64,000 nucleotides of DNA from Palaemon carinicauda (Eukaryota > Arthropoda > Malacostraca > Decapoda > Palaemonidae), in NCBI RefSeq assembly GCF_036898095.1, contig NC_090746.1, forward strand, positions 112,193,339 to 112,257,338, read 5' to 3'. The notes below the pieces were generated by a model. It worked only from the letters and a program-made list of their open reading frames with translations. It searched no databases and had not been told where the DNA came from. This document shows positions 11,037 to 22,478 of this stretch, piece by piece (positions within the stretch are counted from its first letter, which is position 1; each line of letters opens with the position of its first letter). A program made the position numbers and the translations under genes.

Positions 11037-11421
11037 ATTCACACCCAGGGGGGTGGGTGAAAACCAGTGTACAAGATTAAAGGATAGCTAAGTATCCCAT
11101 ATTTCATATAACAGTTATCTCAAATAACAATGAAATAATAAGTACCTGGTAAGGAAGTCGAATTGAACCGTTACTCTGTCTCTTTTTTAAGTTCGTCTTC
11201 CTTACTGAGCGCAGCGTTCCTCTTGGAGGCTGAATCAACCCAAAGGTGCTAAAGTATACAGGGCTGCAACCCATACTAAAGGACCTCATCACAACCTTTA
11301 ACCTCGGCGCTTCTCAAGAAAGAATTGACCACCCGCCAAATCAACAAGGATGTGGAAGGCTTCTTAGCCGACCGAACAACCCATAAAAAGTATTCAAGAG
11401 AAAGGTTAAAAAGTTATGGAA

Positions 11422-12642
11422 TTATGGGAATGTAGTGGCTGAGCCCTCGCCTACTACTGCATTCGTTGCTACGAATGGACCCAGGGTGTAGCAGTACTCG
11501 TAAAGAGACTGGACATCTTTGAGATAGAATGATGCGAACACTGACTTGCTTCTCCAATAGGTTGCATCCATAACACTCTGCAGAGAACGGTTCTGTTTGA
11601 AGGCCACTGAAGTAGCCACAGCTCTCACTTCATGTGTCCTTACCTTCAGCAAAGCAAGGTCTTCTTCCTTCAGATGAGAATTTGCTTCTCTAATCAGAAG
11701 CCTGATGTAGTAAGAAACTGAGTTCTTAGACATTGGTAGAGAAGGCTTCTTGATAGCACACCATAAGGCTTCTGATTGTCCTCGTAATGGTTTTGACCTT
11801 CTTAAATAGTACTTAAGAGCTCTAACAGGGCAAAGTACTCTCTCTAGTTCGTTCCCCACCATGTTGGACAGGCTTGGGATCTCGAACGACTTAGGGCAAG
11901 GACGGGAAGGAAGCTCGTTTAGCCAAAAAAACCGAGCCGCAAGGAACATGTAGCCGTTTCAGATGTGAAACCTATGTTCCTGCTGAAGGCGTGGATCTCA
12001 CTTACTCTTTTACCTGTTGCTAAGCACACGAGGAAAAGAGTTTCTAATGTGAGGTCCTTAAAAGAGGCTGATTGGAACGGTTCAAATCCTGATGACATTA
12101 GGAACCTTAGGACCACGTCTAGATTCCAGCCTGGAGTGGACAACCGACGTTCCTTTGAGGTCTCAAAAGACCTAAGGAGGTCCTGTAGATCTTTGTTGGA
12201 GGAAAGATCCAAGCCTCTGTGGCGGAAAATCGCTGCCAACATACTTCTGTAACCCTTGATCGTAGGAGCTGATAGGGATTTTACGTTCCTTAGATGTAAC
12301 AGGAAGTCAGCAATCTGGGTTACAGTGGTACTGGTTGAGGAAAAACTGCATTGGCCTTGCACCAGCTTCGGAAGACTTCCCATTAAGACTGATAGACTCT
12401 GAGAGTGGATGTCGTCCTTGCTCTGGCAATCGTTCTGGCTGCCTCCTTCGAAAAGCCTCTAGTTCTTGAGAGACTTTCGATAGTCTGAAGGCAGTCAGAC
12501 GAAGAGCGTGGAGGTTTGGGTGTACCTTCTTTACGTGAGGTTGACGCAGAAGGTCCACTCTAGGAGGAAGAGTCCTGGGAAACGTCGACCAGCCATTGCA
12601 GTACCTCGGTGAACCCTTCTCTCGCGGGTCAGAGGGGAGCAA
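11422..12642 (-). pseudogene. DIRS element 2 tyrosine recombinase (one main frameshift)
   Basis: Two overlapping minus frames, 12383-11919 and 11949-11422, give a nearly complete recombinase. The N-terminal domain has TTVTQIADFLLHL and GYRSMLAAIFRHRGLDLSS. The catalytic domain has ATGKRVSEIHAFSRN (Arg), RTHEVRAVATSVAFKQNRSL (His and Arg), ATYWRSKSVFASFYLKDVQS (Tyr) and the DIRS C-terminal signature YTLGPFVATNAV. The tetrad R-H-R-Y appears intact apart from a frameshift near 11940. The enzyme would insert circular cDNA by site-specific recombination. Confidence 0.88.
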
Positions 12643-13806
12643 CCAACGTCAACCGTGTCCCTTTGTGAGAGGCGAACTTCTGAAGTACCCTGTTGACAAT
12701 CTTGAACGGCGGGAATGCATACAGGTTGAGATGGGACCAATCCAGCAGAAAGGTATCCACGCGAACTGCTGTTGGGTCTGGAATCGGAGAACAATACAAG
12801 AGGAGCTTCTTGGTCATCGAGGTAGCGAATAGAACTATGGTTGGCAGACCCCACAGGGCCCAAAGTCTGCTGCAAACATTCTTGTGAAGGGTCCACTCTG
12901 TGGGGAAGACCTGACCCTTACGGCTGAGGCGATCTGCCATGACATTCATATCGCCCTGAATGGGCCTCGTTACCAGCGTGAGCTTTCGATCTTTGACCAA
13001 ATGAGGAGGTCCCTTGCGATCTTGAACAACTTCCTCGAATGAGTCCCTCTCTGCTTGGAGATGTAAGCCAAGGCTGTGGTGTAGTCGGAGTTCACCTCCA
13101 CCACCTTGTTAAGCTGGAGGGACTTGAAGTTTATCAAGGCCAGATGAACTGCCAACAACTCCTTGCAATAGATGTGAAGTGTCCTTTGCTCCTGATTCCA
13201 TGTTCCCGAGCATTCCTGTCCGTCCAGTGTCGCACCCCAGCCCGTGTCCGATGCGTCCGAGAAGAGACGGTGGTCGGGGGTCTGAACAGCCAAATGTAGA
13301 CCTTCCTTGAGAAGAATGCTGTTCTTCCACCACGTTAGAGTAGACCTCATCTCTTCGGAAACAGGAACTGAGCCCGTCTTTAGCGTCATGTCCTTTATCC
13401 AGTGAGCAGCTAGATGATACTGAAGGGGGCGGAGGTGGAGTCTCCCTAACTCGATGAACAGGGCCAGCGATGAAAATGTCCCTGTTAGACTCATCCCCTG
13501 CCTGACTAAGCATCGGTTCCTTCTCAGCATGCTCTGGATGCATTCTAGGGCTTGGAAGATCCTTGGGGCCGACGGACAAGTCCGAAAAGCTCGACTCTGA
13601 AGATCCATACCCAAGGAAACAATGGTCTGGGATGGAACGAGCTGAGACTCCTCAAAATTGACCAGGAGGCCCAGTTCCTTGGTCAGATCCATAGTCCATT
13701 TGAAAATCTCCAGACAGCGACGACTTGTGGGAGCTCTTAAAAGCCAGTCGTCTGACGGAGCCGGACACAAGATCATGATACTGCTGCACAGTCTGTAAAC
13801 TGACAA
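12629..13806 (-). pseudogene. DIRS element 2 truncated reverse transcriptase / RNase H
   Basis: The frame 13806-12970 enters the RT exactly at the catalytic block (SDDWLL, where a full RT has YLDDW), continues through ELGLLVNFEESQLVPSQTIV and SLGMDLQSRAF, and then RNase H (LFSDASDTGWGATLDG, CKELLAVHLALINFK, VNSDYTTALAYISKQ). A frameshift near 13000 shifts to GDMNVMADRLSRKGQ and LDWSHLNLYAFPPF. RT fingers and the first catalytic Asp are missing; immediately upstream lies gag-like DNA starting near 13760. This is an internal deletion derivative. Confidence 0.85.
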
Positions 13807-14349
13807 TCATGGGCAAGCGAGGAAGTACAGTGACAACCCGAATCTGTCTAGACTATCTGGGTCGTACAGACAACTCCTTAACGGGTTGCTGAGGTTGCCG
13901 CACTGCGTCACAACAAGTCCCTTCTGTTGGTTGTTGAACGTCTTCCCCGTGACACATTGACTCCGTAAACAAAAATCCTCTAACAAGGACTAAGCTTGGA
14001 CTGCATGTCATGCAACACAGCTCAAGGTCTATGGGAGCAGGTGTGGTAACAGACGGGATTAGCGGCTGAAGTGGAACCATTACCTTCCCTGTAAGCATGT
14101 TATGCTTAAATAAAAGTCCATAAGAGGTTATGCAGCTAAAGGCTCCCTCCAAATGACAGAGTCCTCAAGGGAATATCAGAAGGAGGGAGAAAAGAACTTT
14201 CTCATCTACAGGGACCTTATCCTAGAAAAGCTAAGTTCTCTGAGTGAGGGTTCACTGGTGCAAAAGCAGCAGACTAGAAGGCAACGTTATGAAACTGCTT
14301 GACAGTCTAGTGAGTTGGCAACAACCCAAGATATGTTGAGAAGCATGCG

Positions 14350-14550
14350 GTAAGGTATGCAGAGCATGATGAATGCAGAGTATGCTGTATGCAGAGCATG
14401 CTGTATGTAGAGCATGTTGTATGCATAGCATGCTGAATGCAGAGCATGCTGTATGCAGAGCATGTTGTATGCAGAGCATGCTGAATGCAGAGCATGCTGA
14501 ATGCTGAGCATGTAGTAAGCAGAGCCTGCTGTAAGCAGAGCCTGCTGTAA
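14350..14550. repeat. 16-bp minisatellite in gag of DIRS element 2
   Basis: About 12 imperfect copies of GCAGAGCATGCTGTAT. The 16-bp unit shifts frame, so three units give a 16-residue peptide period in every frame (AYNMLCIQHALHSAC-like). It is absent from element 1, so it expanded after the two lineages split. Confidence 0.85.
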
Positions 14551-15080
14551 GGAAAGCAGAGCGTGTGCATGGCGTTTAACATTTCTCAGAAATTCCATGA
14601 CCAGTGCTAGAGTGCTTTATGCATGCTTGCATGGGGTTTAAAAATCAACATAATGTTTACCTTACATTCATAACTCATGATTCATATTTTTGCCATGGTT
14701 AGAAAATGGAGGTAAGGTATGCTGAACAGCAGAGTCAGAACGAGCTGGAACAACAACAGTGGAAGGTGCAGAAAGTTCCTGTTCCTGTGGTATGAGTGGA
14801 GCGTGAAGAGACCGAGGTTGCGCAGAACAAGGTAAAGTTCCTGCAAGCAGAGGTGTCTGAGGCGCAGGATCAGGGTGCACGGGTTGAGCTCGGTGCAGCA
14901 GCTGAGGAGACTGACTCACAGGTGGAAGAGGTTGTACCTCCACCGAGAGTTGCACCACCGGTGGAGCAGCCAGGGGAGGAGGAGGAAGAGTGGGGTAATC
15001 CTCCTGATCCCAAACCGAAGGTTGCCTTAAAGAAGGCTGAGGCTGAACAACACTGGGAACAGCGAACACAGAAAGAGGTT

Positions 15081-15660
15081 CAACATCGTACGCCTGGCAG
15101 ATGGTGCTGCGACTGGGTGCAGCGAGTGCAGGCGGGTTGAGCACAGGCTGAAAGGGTGCAGGGGAGGTGCAACACTCTCAGCCCGACACTCACACAACAG
15201 GTCCGAAAGCTGTGCTTGCATGGACTGTAGTAGAGTCTACAACATCGTACGCCTGGCAGATGGTGCTGCGACTGGGTGCAGCGAGTGCAGGCGGGTTGAG
15301 CACAGGCTGAACGGGTGCAGGGGAGGTGCAACACTCTCAGCCCGACACTCACACAACAGGTCCGAAAGCTGTGCTTGCATGGACTGTAGTAGAGTCTACA
15401 ACATCGTACGCCTGGCAGATGGTGCTGCGACTGGGTGCAGCGAGTGCAGGCGGGTGCAGCACAGGCTGAACGGGTGCAGCCGGTTGGTGCACCACCGGTG
15501 CAGGCGGGTGCAGCACAGGCTGAACGGGTGCAGGCGGTTGGTGCACCACCGGTGCAGGAGGAGGAGGAGGTGCAACACTCTCAGCACGACACTCACGCAT
15601 CAGGTCCGAAAGCTGTGCTTGCATGGACTGTTAGTAGAGTCCACAACATCGTACGCCTGG
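15081..15660. repeat. 159-bp tandem repeat inside gag of DIRS element 2
   Basis: The block CAACATCGTACGCCTGGCAG starts at 15081, 15240, 15399 and 15644. The first two spacings are exactly 159 bp (53 codons, frame-preserving). The third interval is longer because of an extra internal duplication of a GGTGCACCACCGGTGCAGG segment. Confidence 0.85.
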
Positions 15661-16127
15661 CAGGTGGTACTGCGATCAGGCGGAGCGAGCATAGGGGGGG
15701 GGAGTGTAGGCGCACTCTCAGCCCGACAAACTGATGACTGAGGAGAGACAGAGCTAACCCAATGACTGCATCCGGGTTGTTGAACTTTACTTCGTACGTC
15801 TGGCATAGGTCTGGACTTTACGTTTAAGAGGTCTTGAGACCTGAGACCAGCGTAACTCTGCCTTTATTTTCTCCTCTAAATCTCTTCTGCAGACGAGCAA
15901 AATAAGGGCTCAATCGTCTGCGGGTGGGAGTGACGGTCTCGGTAAGACACGCCCACAACCACCGAGGATACTTCTGTGCGCCGATCAAGGCCTGCCGAAC
16001 CCTTATGCCCTTCGACATTGCTTCTCCCCTGGGCTTGGGAGCTTGCAAGAGGTCCCGGACTGGGAGGACGACTGGCGCGCACAAAAGTACCCTCACGCAT
16101 AACACTGACATAATTTGCGCTAATCAC

Positions 16128-16426
16128 TTATCACTTTGATTTCTGTTTGCACTTATATCACTGAACTCGAAACTTTAAGTGGTTTGTACCTGAAACACGC
16201 AATTCTATCCTTCTCAAAAGTTAGTAATTGCGAAAACAGAATTACAATGTAACAGAAAAATCTAATGAAAGAAAATTCAGTGGATGGAAAGAGACTAAAC
16301 ACTAGATCACTCTAGAAACGTTTAGTTTCTTCCCCTAAAGAGACTAGGGAGAAGAGCAAAACGATAACGACGTTACTCGTACGCCTGGCAGGCTTGAGGG
16401 AAACGTTTATCCTCTTTCTCCCTCCG

Positions 16427-16485
<59 letters not shown>

Positions 16486-17265
16486 ACTTAGAACCTGAGA
16501 GAAGAGCCCAATCATATATATCGTTAAAACATATTATTGTTAAAGGAAAAAACTGAAATATTTCCCAAAAAGAAAAGTTCCTTATTAGGATCAAAACCAT
16601 TAAGTTAAGAAAGAATGAACAAAACGCTAGAAACGGTTACTCTTTACTGCAATGTGAAACCGTGAACATTCTTTCTCTATCGTAACGATAGAGTGCAAGT
16701 TGAAACGTTCTGAACGTCAACAACTGCCGAGACAAACAAAACGTTAGTTCAACTTTGAAAAAGTACGAGACTCAAAGAAATTCTTTCAAAGACCTTAAAA
16801 TAGCATAATATGTTAACAGGTAAAACCGAAATGACGGGCTCACGATAATTAACTTCGGTACCAAGAAAAGACCGCCTACTATTAGGAAGGTCGAATATAA
16901 ACAAATATAAAAATTAATTTTAATAAGTTTATAATAAAAGGAAGTTAATCGAAGAGGCCTATAAGAGGCGGAGAGATATAAAATAAATCTATAACTTTTG
17001 TTAAGCAAAATTAAGAAAGAGAGTCTATACTCTCTTAGACACCAACACTTCCGTCTAAGGGAAGGGTCGGCCATTGAAAGGTGAACGAGAGTTCATACTC
17101 TCTTCGTCACCAAAAATAATCAAATTAATTCCAAAAGCTAACTAAGCTAAAATAGAAGTTTCCAGTAACGCGACAGCCGAAATCAAAGAGAAATACTTCA
17201 CCAAAGTCGTGAAAATACTCCAAGAACATAAGCGTATCCCAGAACGTCTTGTCAGAAGCACGACA
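16128..17265 (-). other. DIRS element 2 5' leader with (CT)n tract
   Basis: Non-coding leader between the right ITR and gag, homologous to 7981-9169. Contains a (CT)n run at 16432-16482 expanded relative to element 1. No ORF supported. Confidence 0.6.
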
Positions 17266-17437
17266 GAGGAATAATTGAGGAGGTGTCAACAAGAAGTACT
17301 TGAGTACCTGGCCACAGGTGGCGCTGGTAAGAACACCCCCTTCTAGTATTGTGATAGCTGGCGTATCCCTCCATAGAATTCTGTCGGGCAACAGAGTTGA
17401 CAGCTACATGATTATCGGGTAAGTTTAATATTGAAAA
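17266..17437 (-). repeat. Right ITR of DIRS element 2
   Basis: Begins GAGGAATAATTGAGGAGGTG and ends outward TAAGTTTAATATTGAAAA. A 155-bp stretch is the exact complement of the left ITR. Confidence 0.9.
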
Positions 17438-18132
17438 CTTTATATAGGAGAAGAAATCAGCGCAAGCTGTCATACAGGTAAAAAAAACTTTAACGAAGTA
17501 TCAACAACCATTACAGTTGTTACCAGCGATAGCATGGAGAAGCACCACAACCCCATTCAATCATACCCTCTTCACTTTGATTGCAGACGAGACTTTCCTC
17601 TAAGGATTAGGTGATGGTGGGTAAGGTATGCATAAAGAAATACAGGTTTGTACTGATGGGGAAATACAAATTACTTCTCAATTTATCATTTGTTCCTACA
17701 AAAAATACAAACCGTACAATCTTTACATAGGAGACTCATACTTTGGCGAGTAGAAGTCCTTTCAACTGGCTGAAAACTTTTAACCAGGAATCGGTGCATC
17801 CAAGAATGATAATGCAATGGATAAGACTCCTCACACCATGTAAACTAGTAGCCTCTCAATATCAGTGGGTTGACGGCCAGTGCGAAAATCAAAATGAGTG
17901 TAAGAACCTAACTATGATTGTCAAGGCTATGTATAAACAACATGGTTTGTGAATATACACACTAAGGGCCCACATCCCAACTCCCCATCATACCGATGTC
18001 CCGACTCCCCCTCATAAGGAGATTGGGGACGCAATATGAATAGTCCTATACAGTGAATATATTCTAGCTACAAGCTAAAATACAATCGTAGGAGTCCTAT
18101 CCGACAGGATCTTCGGATGATATCCCCTAAAA

Positions 18133-18389
18133 TACATCATACATATACCAAAGGCACTTCCCCCAATTTTGGGGGGTAGCCGACAACAACAAGAAACAAA
18201 ACAAAAAGGGGACCTCTACTCTCTACGTTCCTTCAGCCTAACCAGGGACTCAGCCGAGTTCAGCTGGTACTGCTAGGGTGCCACATCCCAACCTCCCACA
18301 TTTCCACCACAGATGAAGCTTCATACTGCTGAGTCCCCTACTGCTGCTACCTCCGCGGTCATCTAAGGCACCGGAGGAAGCAGCAGGGC
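18133..18389 (-). repeat. 3' UTR of the LINE at 18.4-20 kb
   Basis: Minus-strand 3' UTR following the ORF stop, ending in the CCCCCAATTTTGGGGGG hairpin, AAGTGCCTTTGG and a short TATATGTATG tail. Nearly the same sequence recurs at 604-688, 1469-1602 and 35168-35456, defining the family. Confidence 0.8.
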
Positions 18390-19985
18390 CTACCGGAACT
18401 GCGTCACAATCGCTCGCCATTCATTCCTATTTCTAGCACGCTCTCTTGCCTCTCTCACATCTATCCTCCTATCACCCAGAGCTTTCTTCACACCATCCAT
18501 CCACCCAAACCTTGGCCTTCCTCTTGTACTTCTCCCATCAACTCTTGCATTCATCACCTTCTTTAGCAGACAACCATTTTCCATTCTCTCAACATGGCCA
18601 AACCACCTCAACACATTCATATCCACTCTAGCCGCTAACTCATTTCTTACACCCGTTCTCACCCTCACCACTTCGTTCCTAACCCTATCTACTCGAGATA
18701 CACCAGCCATACTCCTCAGACACTTCATCTCAAACACATTCAATTTCTGTCTCTCCATCACTTTCATTCCCCACAACTCCGATCCATACATCACAGTTGG
18801 TACAATCACGTTCTCATATAGAACTCTCTTTACATTCATGCCCAATCCTCTATTTTTTACTACTCCCTTAACTGCCCCCAACACTTTGCAACCTTCATTC
18901 ACTCTCTGACGTACATCTGCTTCCACTCCACCATTTGCTGCAACAACAGACCCCAAGTACTTAAACTGATCCACCTCCTCAAGTAACTCTCCATTCAACA
19001 TGACATTCAACCTTGCACCACCTTCCCTTCTCGTACATCTCATAACCTTACTCTTACCCACATTAACTCTCAACTTCCTTCTCTCACACACCCTTCCAAA
19101 TTCTGTCACTAGTCGGTCAAGCTTCTCTTCTGTGTCTGCTACCAGTACAGTATCATCCGCAAACAACAACTGATTTACCTCCCATTCATGATCATTCTCG
19201 CCTAACAGTTTTAATCCTCGTCCAAGCACTCTAGCATTCACCTCTCTCACCACTCCATCAACATACAAGTTAAACAACCAGGGCGACATCACACATCCCT
19301 GTCTCAGCCCCACTCTCACCGGAAACCAATCGCTCACCTCCTTTCCTATTCTAACACATGCTTTACTACCTGTGTAGAAACTTTTCACTGCTTGCAACAA
19401 CCTTCCACCAACTCCATATAACCTCATCACATTCCACATTGCTTCCCTATCAACTCTATCATATGCTTTCTCCAGATCCATAAACGCAACATACACCTCC
19501 TTACCTTTTGCTAAATATTTCTCGCATATCTGCCTAACTGTAAAAATCTGATTCATACAACCCCTACCTCTTCTAAAACCACCCTGTACTTCCAAGATTG
19601 CATTCTCTGTTTTATCCTTAATCCTATTAATCAGTATTCTACCATACACTTTTCCAACTACACTCAACAAACTAATACCTCTTGAATTACAACACTCATG
19701 CACATCTCCCTTACCCTTATATAGTGGTACAATACATGCACAGACCCAATCTACTGGTACCATTGACAACACAAAACACACATTAAACAATCTCACCAAC
19801 CATTCAAGTACAGTCACACCCCCTTCCTTCAACATCTCAGCTTTCACACCATCCATACCCGATGCTTTTCCTACTCTCGTTTCATCTAGTGCTCTCCTCA
19901 CTTCCTCTATTGTAATCTCTCTCTCATTCTCATCTCCCATCACTGGCACCTCAACACCTGGAACCGCAATTATATCTGCCTCCCT
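18390..19985 (-). CDS. Non-LTR retrotransposon reverse transcriptase (5' truncated)
   Basis: An uninterrupted minus-strand frame runs from 20084 to 18390 (564 codons); the LINE part begins about residue 33 (READIIAVPGVEVPV). RT blocks: KASGMDGVKAEMLK, VPLYKGKGD with RGISLLSVVGK, VAFMDLEKAYDRVDR (first Asp), GLRQGCVMSPWLFNLYVD, and LLFADDTVLVAD (residues 308-311 FADD, catalytic). The C terminus LRWFGHVERME ... RGRPRFGWMDGV is the usual end of this RTE/CR1-like group. The APE endonuclease that should precede the RT is missing. All RT motifs are intact, pointing to a young insertion. Clade not assigned. Confidence 0.9.
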   Translation of the reverse strand, partial: READIIAVPGVEVPVMGDENEREITIEEVRRALDETRVGKASGMDGVKAEMLKEGGVTVLEWLVRLFNVCFVLSMVPVDWVCACIVPLYKGKGDVHECCNSRGISLLSVVGKVYGRILINRIKDKTENAILEVQGGFRRGRGCMNQIFTVRQICEKYLAKGKEVYVAFMDLEKAYDRVDREAMWNVMRLYGVGGRLLQAVKSFYTGSKACVRIGKEVSDWFPVRVGLRQGCVMSPWLFNLYVDGVVREVNARVLGRGLKLLGENDHEWEVNQLLFADDTVLVADTEEKLDRLVTEFGRVCERRKLRVNVGKSKVMRCTRREGGARLNVMLNGELLEEVDQFKYLGSVVAANGGVEADVRQRVNEGCKVLGAVKGVVKNRGLGMNVKRVLYENVIVPTVMYGSELWGMKVMERQKLNVFEMKCLRSMAGVSRVDRVRNEVVRVRTGVRNELAARVDMNVLRWFGHVERMENGCLLKKVMNARVDGRSTRGRPRFGWMDGVKKALGDRRIDVREARERARNRNEWRAIVTQFR

Positions 19986-20100
19986 AAAATAGGAGATGAA
20001 AAAAAAGAAAGGGCTACTCATCCCTTTTTCATTCATCCGTAACCTCTGCCCTCGAACGACTGCTAATAGTCCTGCGAGGAACAAAGGCAGCTAAACCACT
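19986..20100 (-). other. DIRS-derived 5' extension of the LINE frame
   Basis: The first ~32 residues of the long frame (MFLAGLLAVVRGQRLRMNEK and on) are not LINE-like. They sit directly downstream of the relic recombinase C terminus and are probably DIRS 3' sequence read through by chance, giving a chimeric ORF. Confidence 0.5.
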
Positions 20101-21420
20101 AGCTATGCAGCCACACAGTTCTCACCAAAAATGTATCTAAGGACTTGTGTGCCATGTCTTGCAGATAGTGGGCAATTAAGGTTGTTTGAATCCTACACAG
20201 TCCTGTTTGAAGTACCTGCATCACAGAGATCTTGTATGCCAGGGACCTGAGCAGTCTTGAGGGTAAGATCCCTATCTCACAAAATATCTCTAGGGGTTAT
20301 GTATGGTCTACTTGAGCGATCTGAGGACTCGAGTGACATTCTAAAAGAGGCTTGAGTTCCTGGAAAGGGAAAACTGTTCAAAGGTCCTCTTGAGCCTAAG
20401 CTATTCCTTAAAAAGGGAAAAGTCCAAGCTCTTCAGTCTGAAATCTGGTTAAAGGCCGAGTGACATTTCTCTACCATGGAGATTTAGACGAGCTTCCTTC
20501 GACAAAGGTAGAGGAGGAAAACAGCAATATATTTCAGATGATCCGGCCTGAGAAGTATACCTTCTACAATGCCAATACCTCCCAGTACCTCAATGAGGAA
20601 CATCACCATATCTGGATATCACCAGGCATGTAGTCTTTGGAAGCAACTAGGGTTATCCTGAGGACCAATTTCATCCACAGTCTGTTGAGTAATTGTTAAA
20701 TCAGGAGAATGGTTGGAAAGGCTAATGCATCCAGAATGTACCACGGGTGTACGGAGGTGTCCCAAATGCTGCTGATGTTTGTGGACCTGGAGAGCAGCAT
20801 ACTGAAAGTTGTTCTGGAACTGGAAAGAAGGATACTAGAATTTCTAAATCAATTGTGAGACAAACGAGTTCATCGAAGGTGATCCTTGAAGAGGAAGAAG
20901 CCTTTCTGCCATGCCTAGATCTAGATACCACTCTGGTCCTACACCATAACCCTGGTAATTGAGCGTATCTGCTAGGACATTCCTCTTCTTTGGATTGAAC
21001 CTTGCCGACACGTCTACCACATTATCCGCTGTCCACTTGTGTACCTGCTTTGCCAACTCGCAAAGAGTCTCTACAATGAAAATGTACACCCTAACTTATT
21101 GACGTATGTCAGGATGATGGCGGTCATCCATCATTGCTACTGGGCATCCTATCAAATTGCGTTGGAACGATTGCAGTGATAATAATGTTGCTTTGACTTC
21201 CAGCTGGTTGATATGCAGGTGGTTCCTCAAGTGGTTTCTTGGATATGTCTGTGAACAGCAGGATCCCTGGAGGTGGGGAGTCAAGTGGAGCTCCAATGAT
21301 GAGGTACTCATCATTAAGCCACCTGTCCCACTGAGACCAGAAGGTAGGGAAATAGCTGACTGCTGACTATTGACATTTCCAGCAACACTGGAGCGATCGC
21401 TGTTGGAGGACCTCATTCAG
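20101..21420 (-). pseudogene. DIRS relic pol fragments (RNase H to recombinase)
   Basis: See the parent relic. The order on the minus strand is RNase H, connection, then recombinase C terminus; most of the recombinase core between 20840 and 20250 is unreadable because of stops. No intact catalytic motif remains. Confidence 0.6.
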
Positions 21421-21556
21421 AATGAGTTCTCCCACGACAAATTATGTCACAAAAAATTTAGGATAAAAAAGAACCATCAAAGATTTGAGCACACAAAGTC
21501 AGACATATTGTGCTCCGCCAGCTCTCAGGAAGAACCTATCAGGGGTGTAGTTTAAA

Positions 21557-21880
21557 GATTTAGAGGCCGCTCATGGATGGCAGAGGCAAAGGACAGTGAC
21601 ATTGCCCTATCAAGGAGGACAATGCCCTAAAGACTGACCATATATATATATAAGTGCTCAAACCCCCTCTCCACTCAAGCTAGGACCAAGGAGGGCCAGG
21701 CAATGGCTGCTGATGACTCAGTAGATAGACCTATATGCTCCCCTAAACACCCTATCCTTAGCTCATAAGGATGATGAGGTTGCAGCGACCAAAGGAACTC
21801 ACGAGTTTAAGCGGGACTCAAATCCCGGTCTGGCGTTCACCAGACAATGACGTTAACAACAAGCCACCAAGGGTTTCTGG
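21557..21880 (-). mobile_element. tRNA-derived SINE, family A, minus copy
   Basis: Minus strand: a tRNA-like head with B-box GGGATTTGAGTCCCGC, then a body with GAGTCATCAGCAGCCATTGC, CTGGCCCTCCTTGGTCCTAG and GGGCATTGTCCTCC. It aligns along its length with 37843-38203. A short (TA)n interrupts the body near 21640. Confidence 0.75.
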
Positions 21881-22478
21881 ATACTTGTACCCTTAGCTTG
21901 GTGGTAGTTACTGTACTCAGTATATCCTGCAGAAAATGTAGCTTCCACCAGACAAGAGATATCTTGTCTATAATAGCAGGTGAACGTAAGTCTAGAACTA
22001 GAGAGAAAATGGTCTGGCCCTTCTGCCTCTATTTTCTTCCCCTTTCATGTGTGAAACAGTCACTACGTTACATGCTGGACCGGATGCTAGATGCAAGTAC
22101 AGTAAGCCAAATGATTGAGTACCTTTTCTTAACAAATAGGATTTGTTAAGAAGTATCACCCCTCCTAGCAGACAAGGGGGAGGATGGCCAATTGTATGCA
22201 ATCCATTTCCAATAATGACCATACATTCTGACTTCCTGTTCTTTGCACAGATATAGGTTTTTCCTAGATGTCTATCAGTCAATGCTATGACCTATCCTAA
22301 TACCCGACACTTCTTCATACCTAGATCGTTGACGGGAGTCATCACTTTTGCTCCTCCACACGACCAAAGTGCTTGACATTCCCAAGAAAGTAAACCAGAC
22401 AGCTGGTTACAGGGATTTTCTCCCTCTTAAGGATAAGTTTCCTGTTAAAGGATGACGGTTTCTATCCGTGTAGGAATA

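Larger units (their letters stand above)
13807..16127 (-). pseudogene. DIRS element 2 gag-like region with tandem duplications
   Basis: The start (16127, MISANYVSVMREGTFVRASR, then PSPGPLASSQAQGRSNVE) aligns with the element 1 gag, but the CxxC cysteines are lost. The middle is Pro/Ala/Gln-rich and built from tandem copies. Near 13760 the sequence GACGGAGCCGGACACA is shared with element 1 (about 5969). Not an intact ORF. Confidence 0.6.
10708..17437 (-). mobile_element. DIRS-like retrotransposon, element 2 (6.7 kb)
   Basis: Same architecture as element 1 but a distinct subfamily (ITR begins ACTTACCCGATAATCATGTA). ITRs at 10740-10900 and 17266-17425 look identical over about 160 bp. The internal complementary region is at 10946-11036. 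Minus-strand order: gag-like (about 16127-13810), truncated RT and RNase H (13806-12640), tyrosine recombinase (about 12640-11420). It lies in kinesin intron 1, in the sense direction. Confidence 0.88.
17640..22478 (-). mobile_element. Degraded DIRS relic of a second lineage, with nested insertions
   Basis: Minus-strand fragments: RNase H region (21416-21096: LEVKATLLSLQSFQ-like), connection segment (21089-20844: SARFNPKKRNVLADTLNYQG), and recombinase C terminus (about 20240-20110: SVMQVLQTGLCRIQTTLIAH, KSLDTF). These resemble the relic in TAO intron 2 more than elements 1 and 2. Candidate ends are TACAAAAAATACAAACCGTAC (about 17694-17714) and its counterpart ACGGTTTCTATCCGTGTAGG (22452-22471). 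A LINE (18133-19985) and a SINE (21557-21880) are inserted into it. Boundaries are uncertain. Confidence 0.55.

Noticed and set aside
14287..14598. Overlapping Cys/His-rich ORFs (SACSAYNMLCIQHAL) that look like a zinc-binding repeat protein
   Set aside because: All three frames show the same 16-residue period because the DNA unit is 16 bp; it is a minisatellite inside a DIRS gag.
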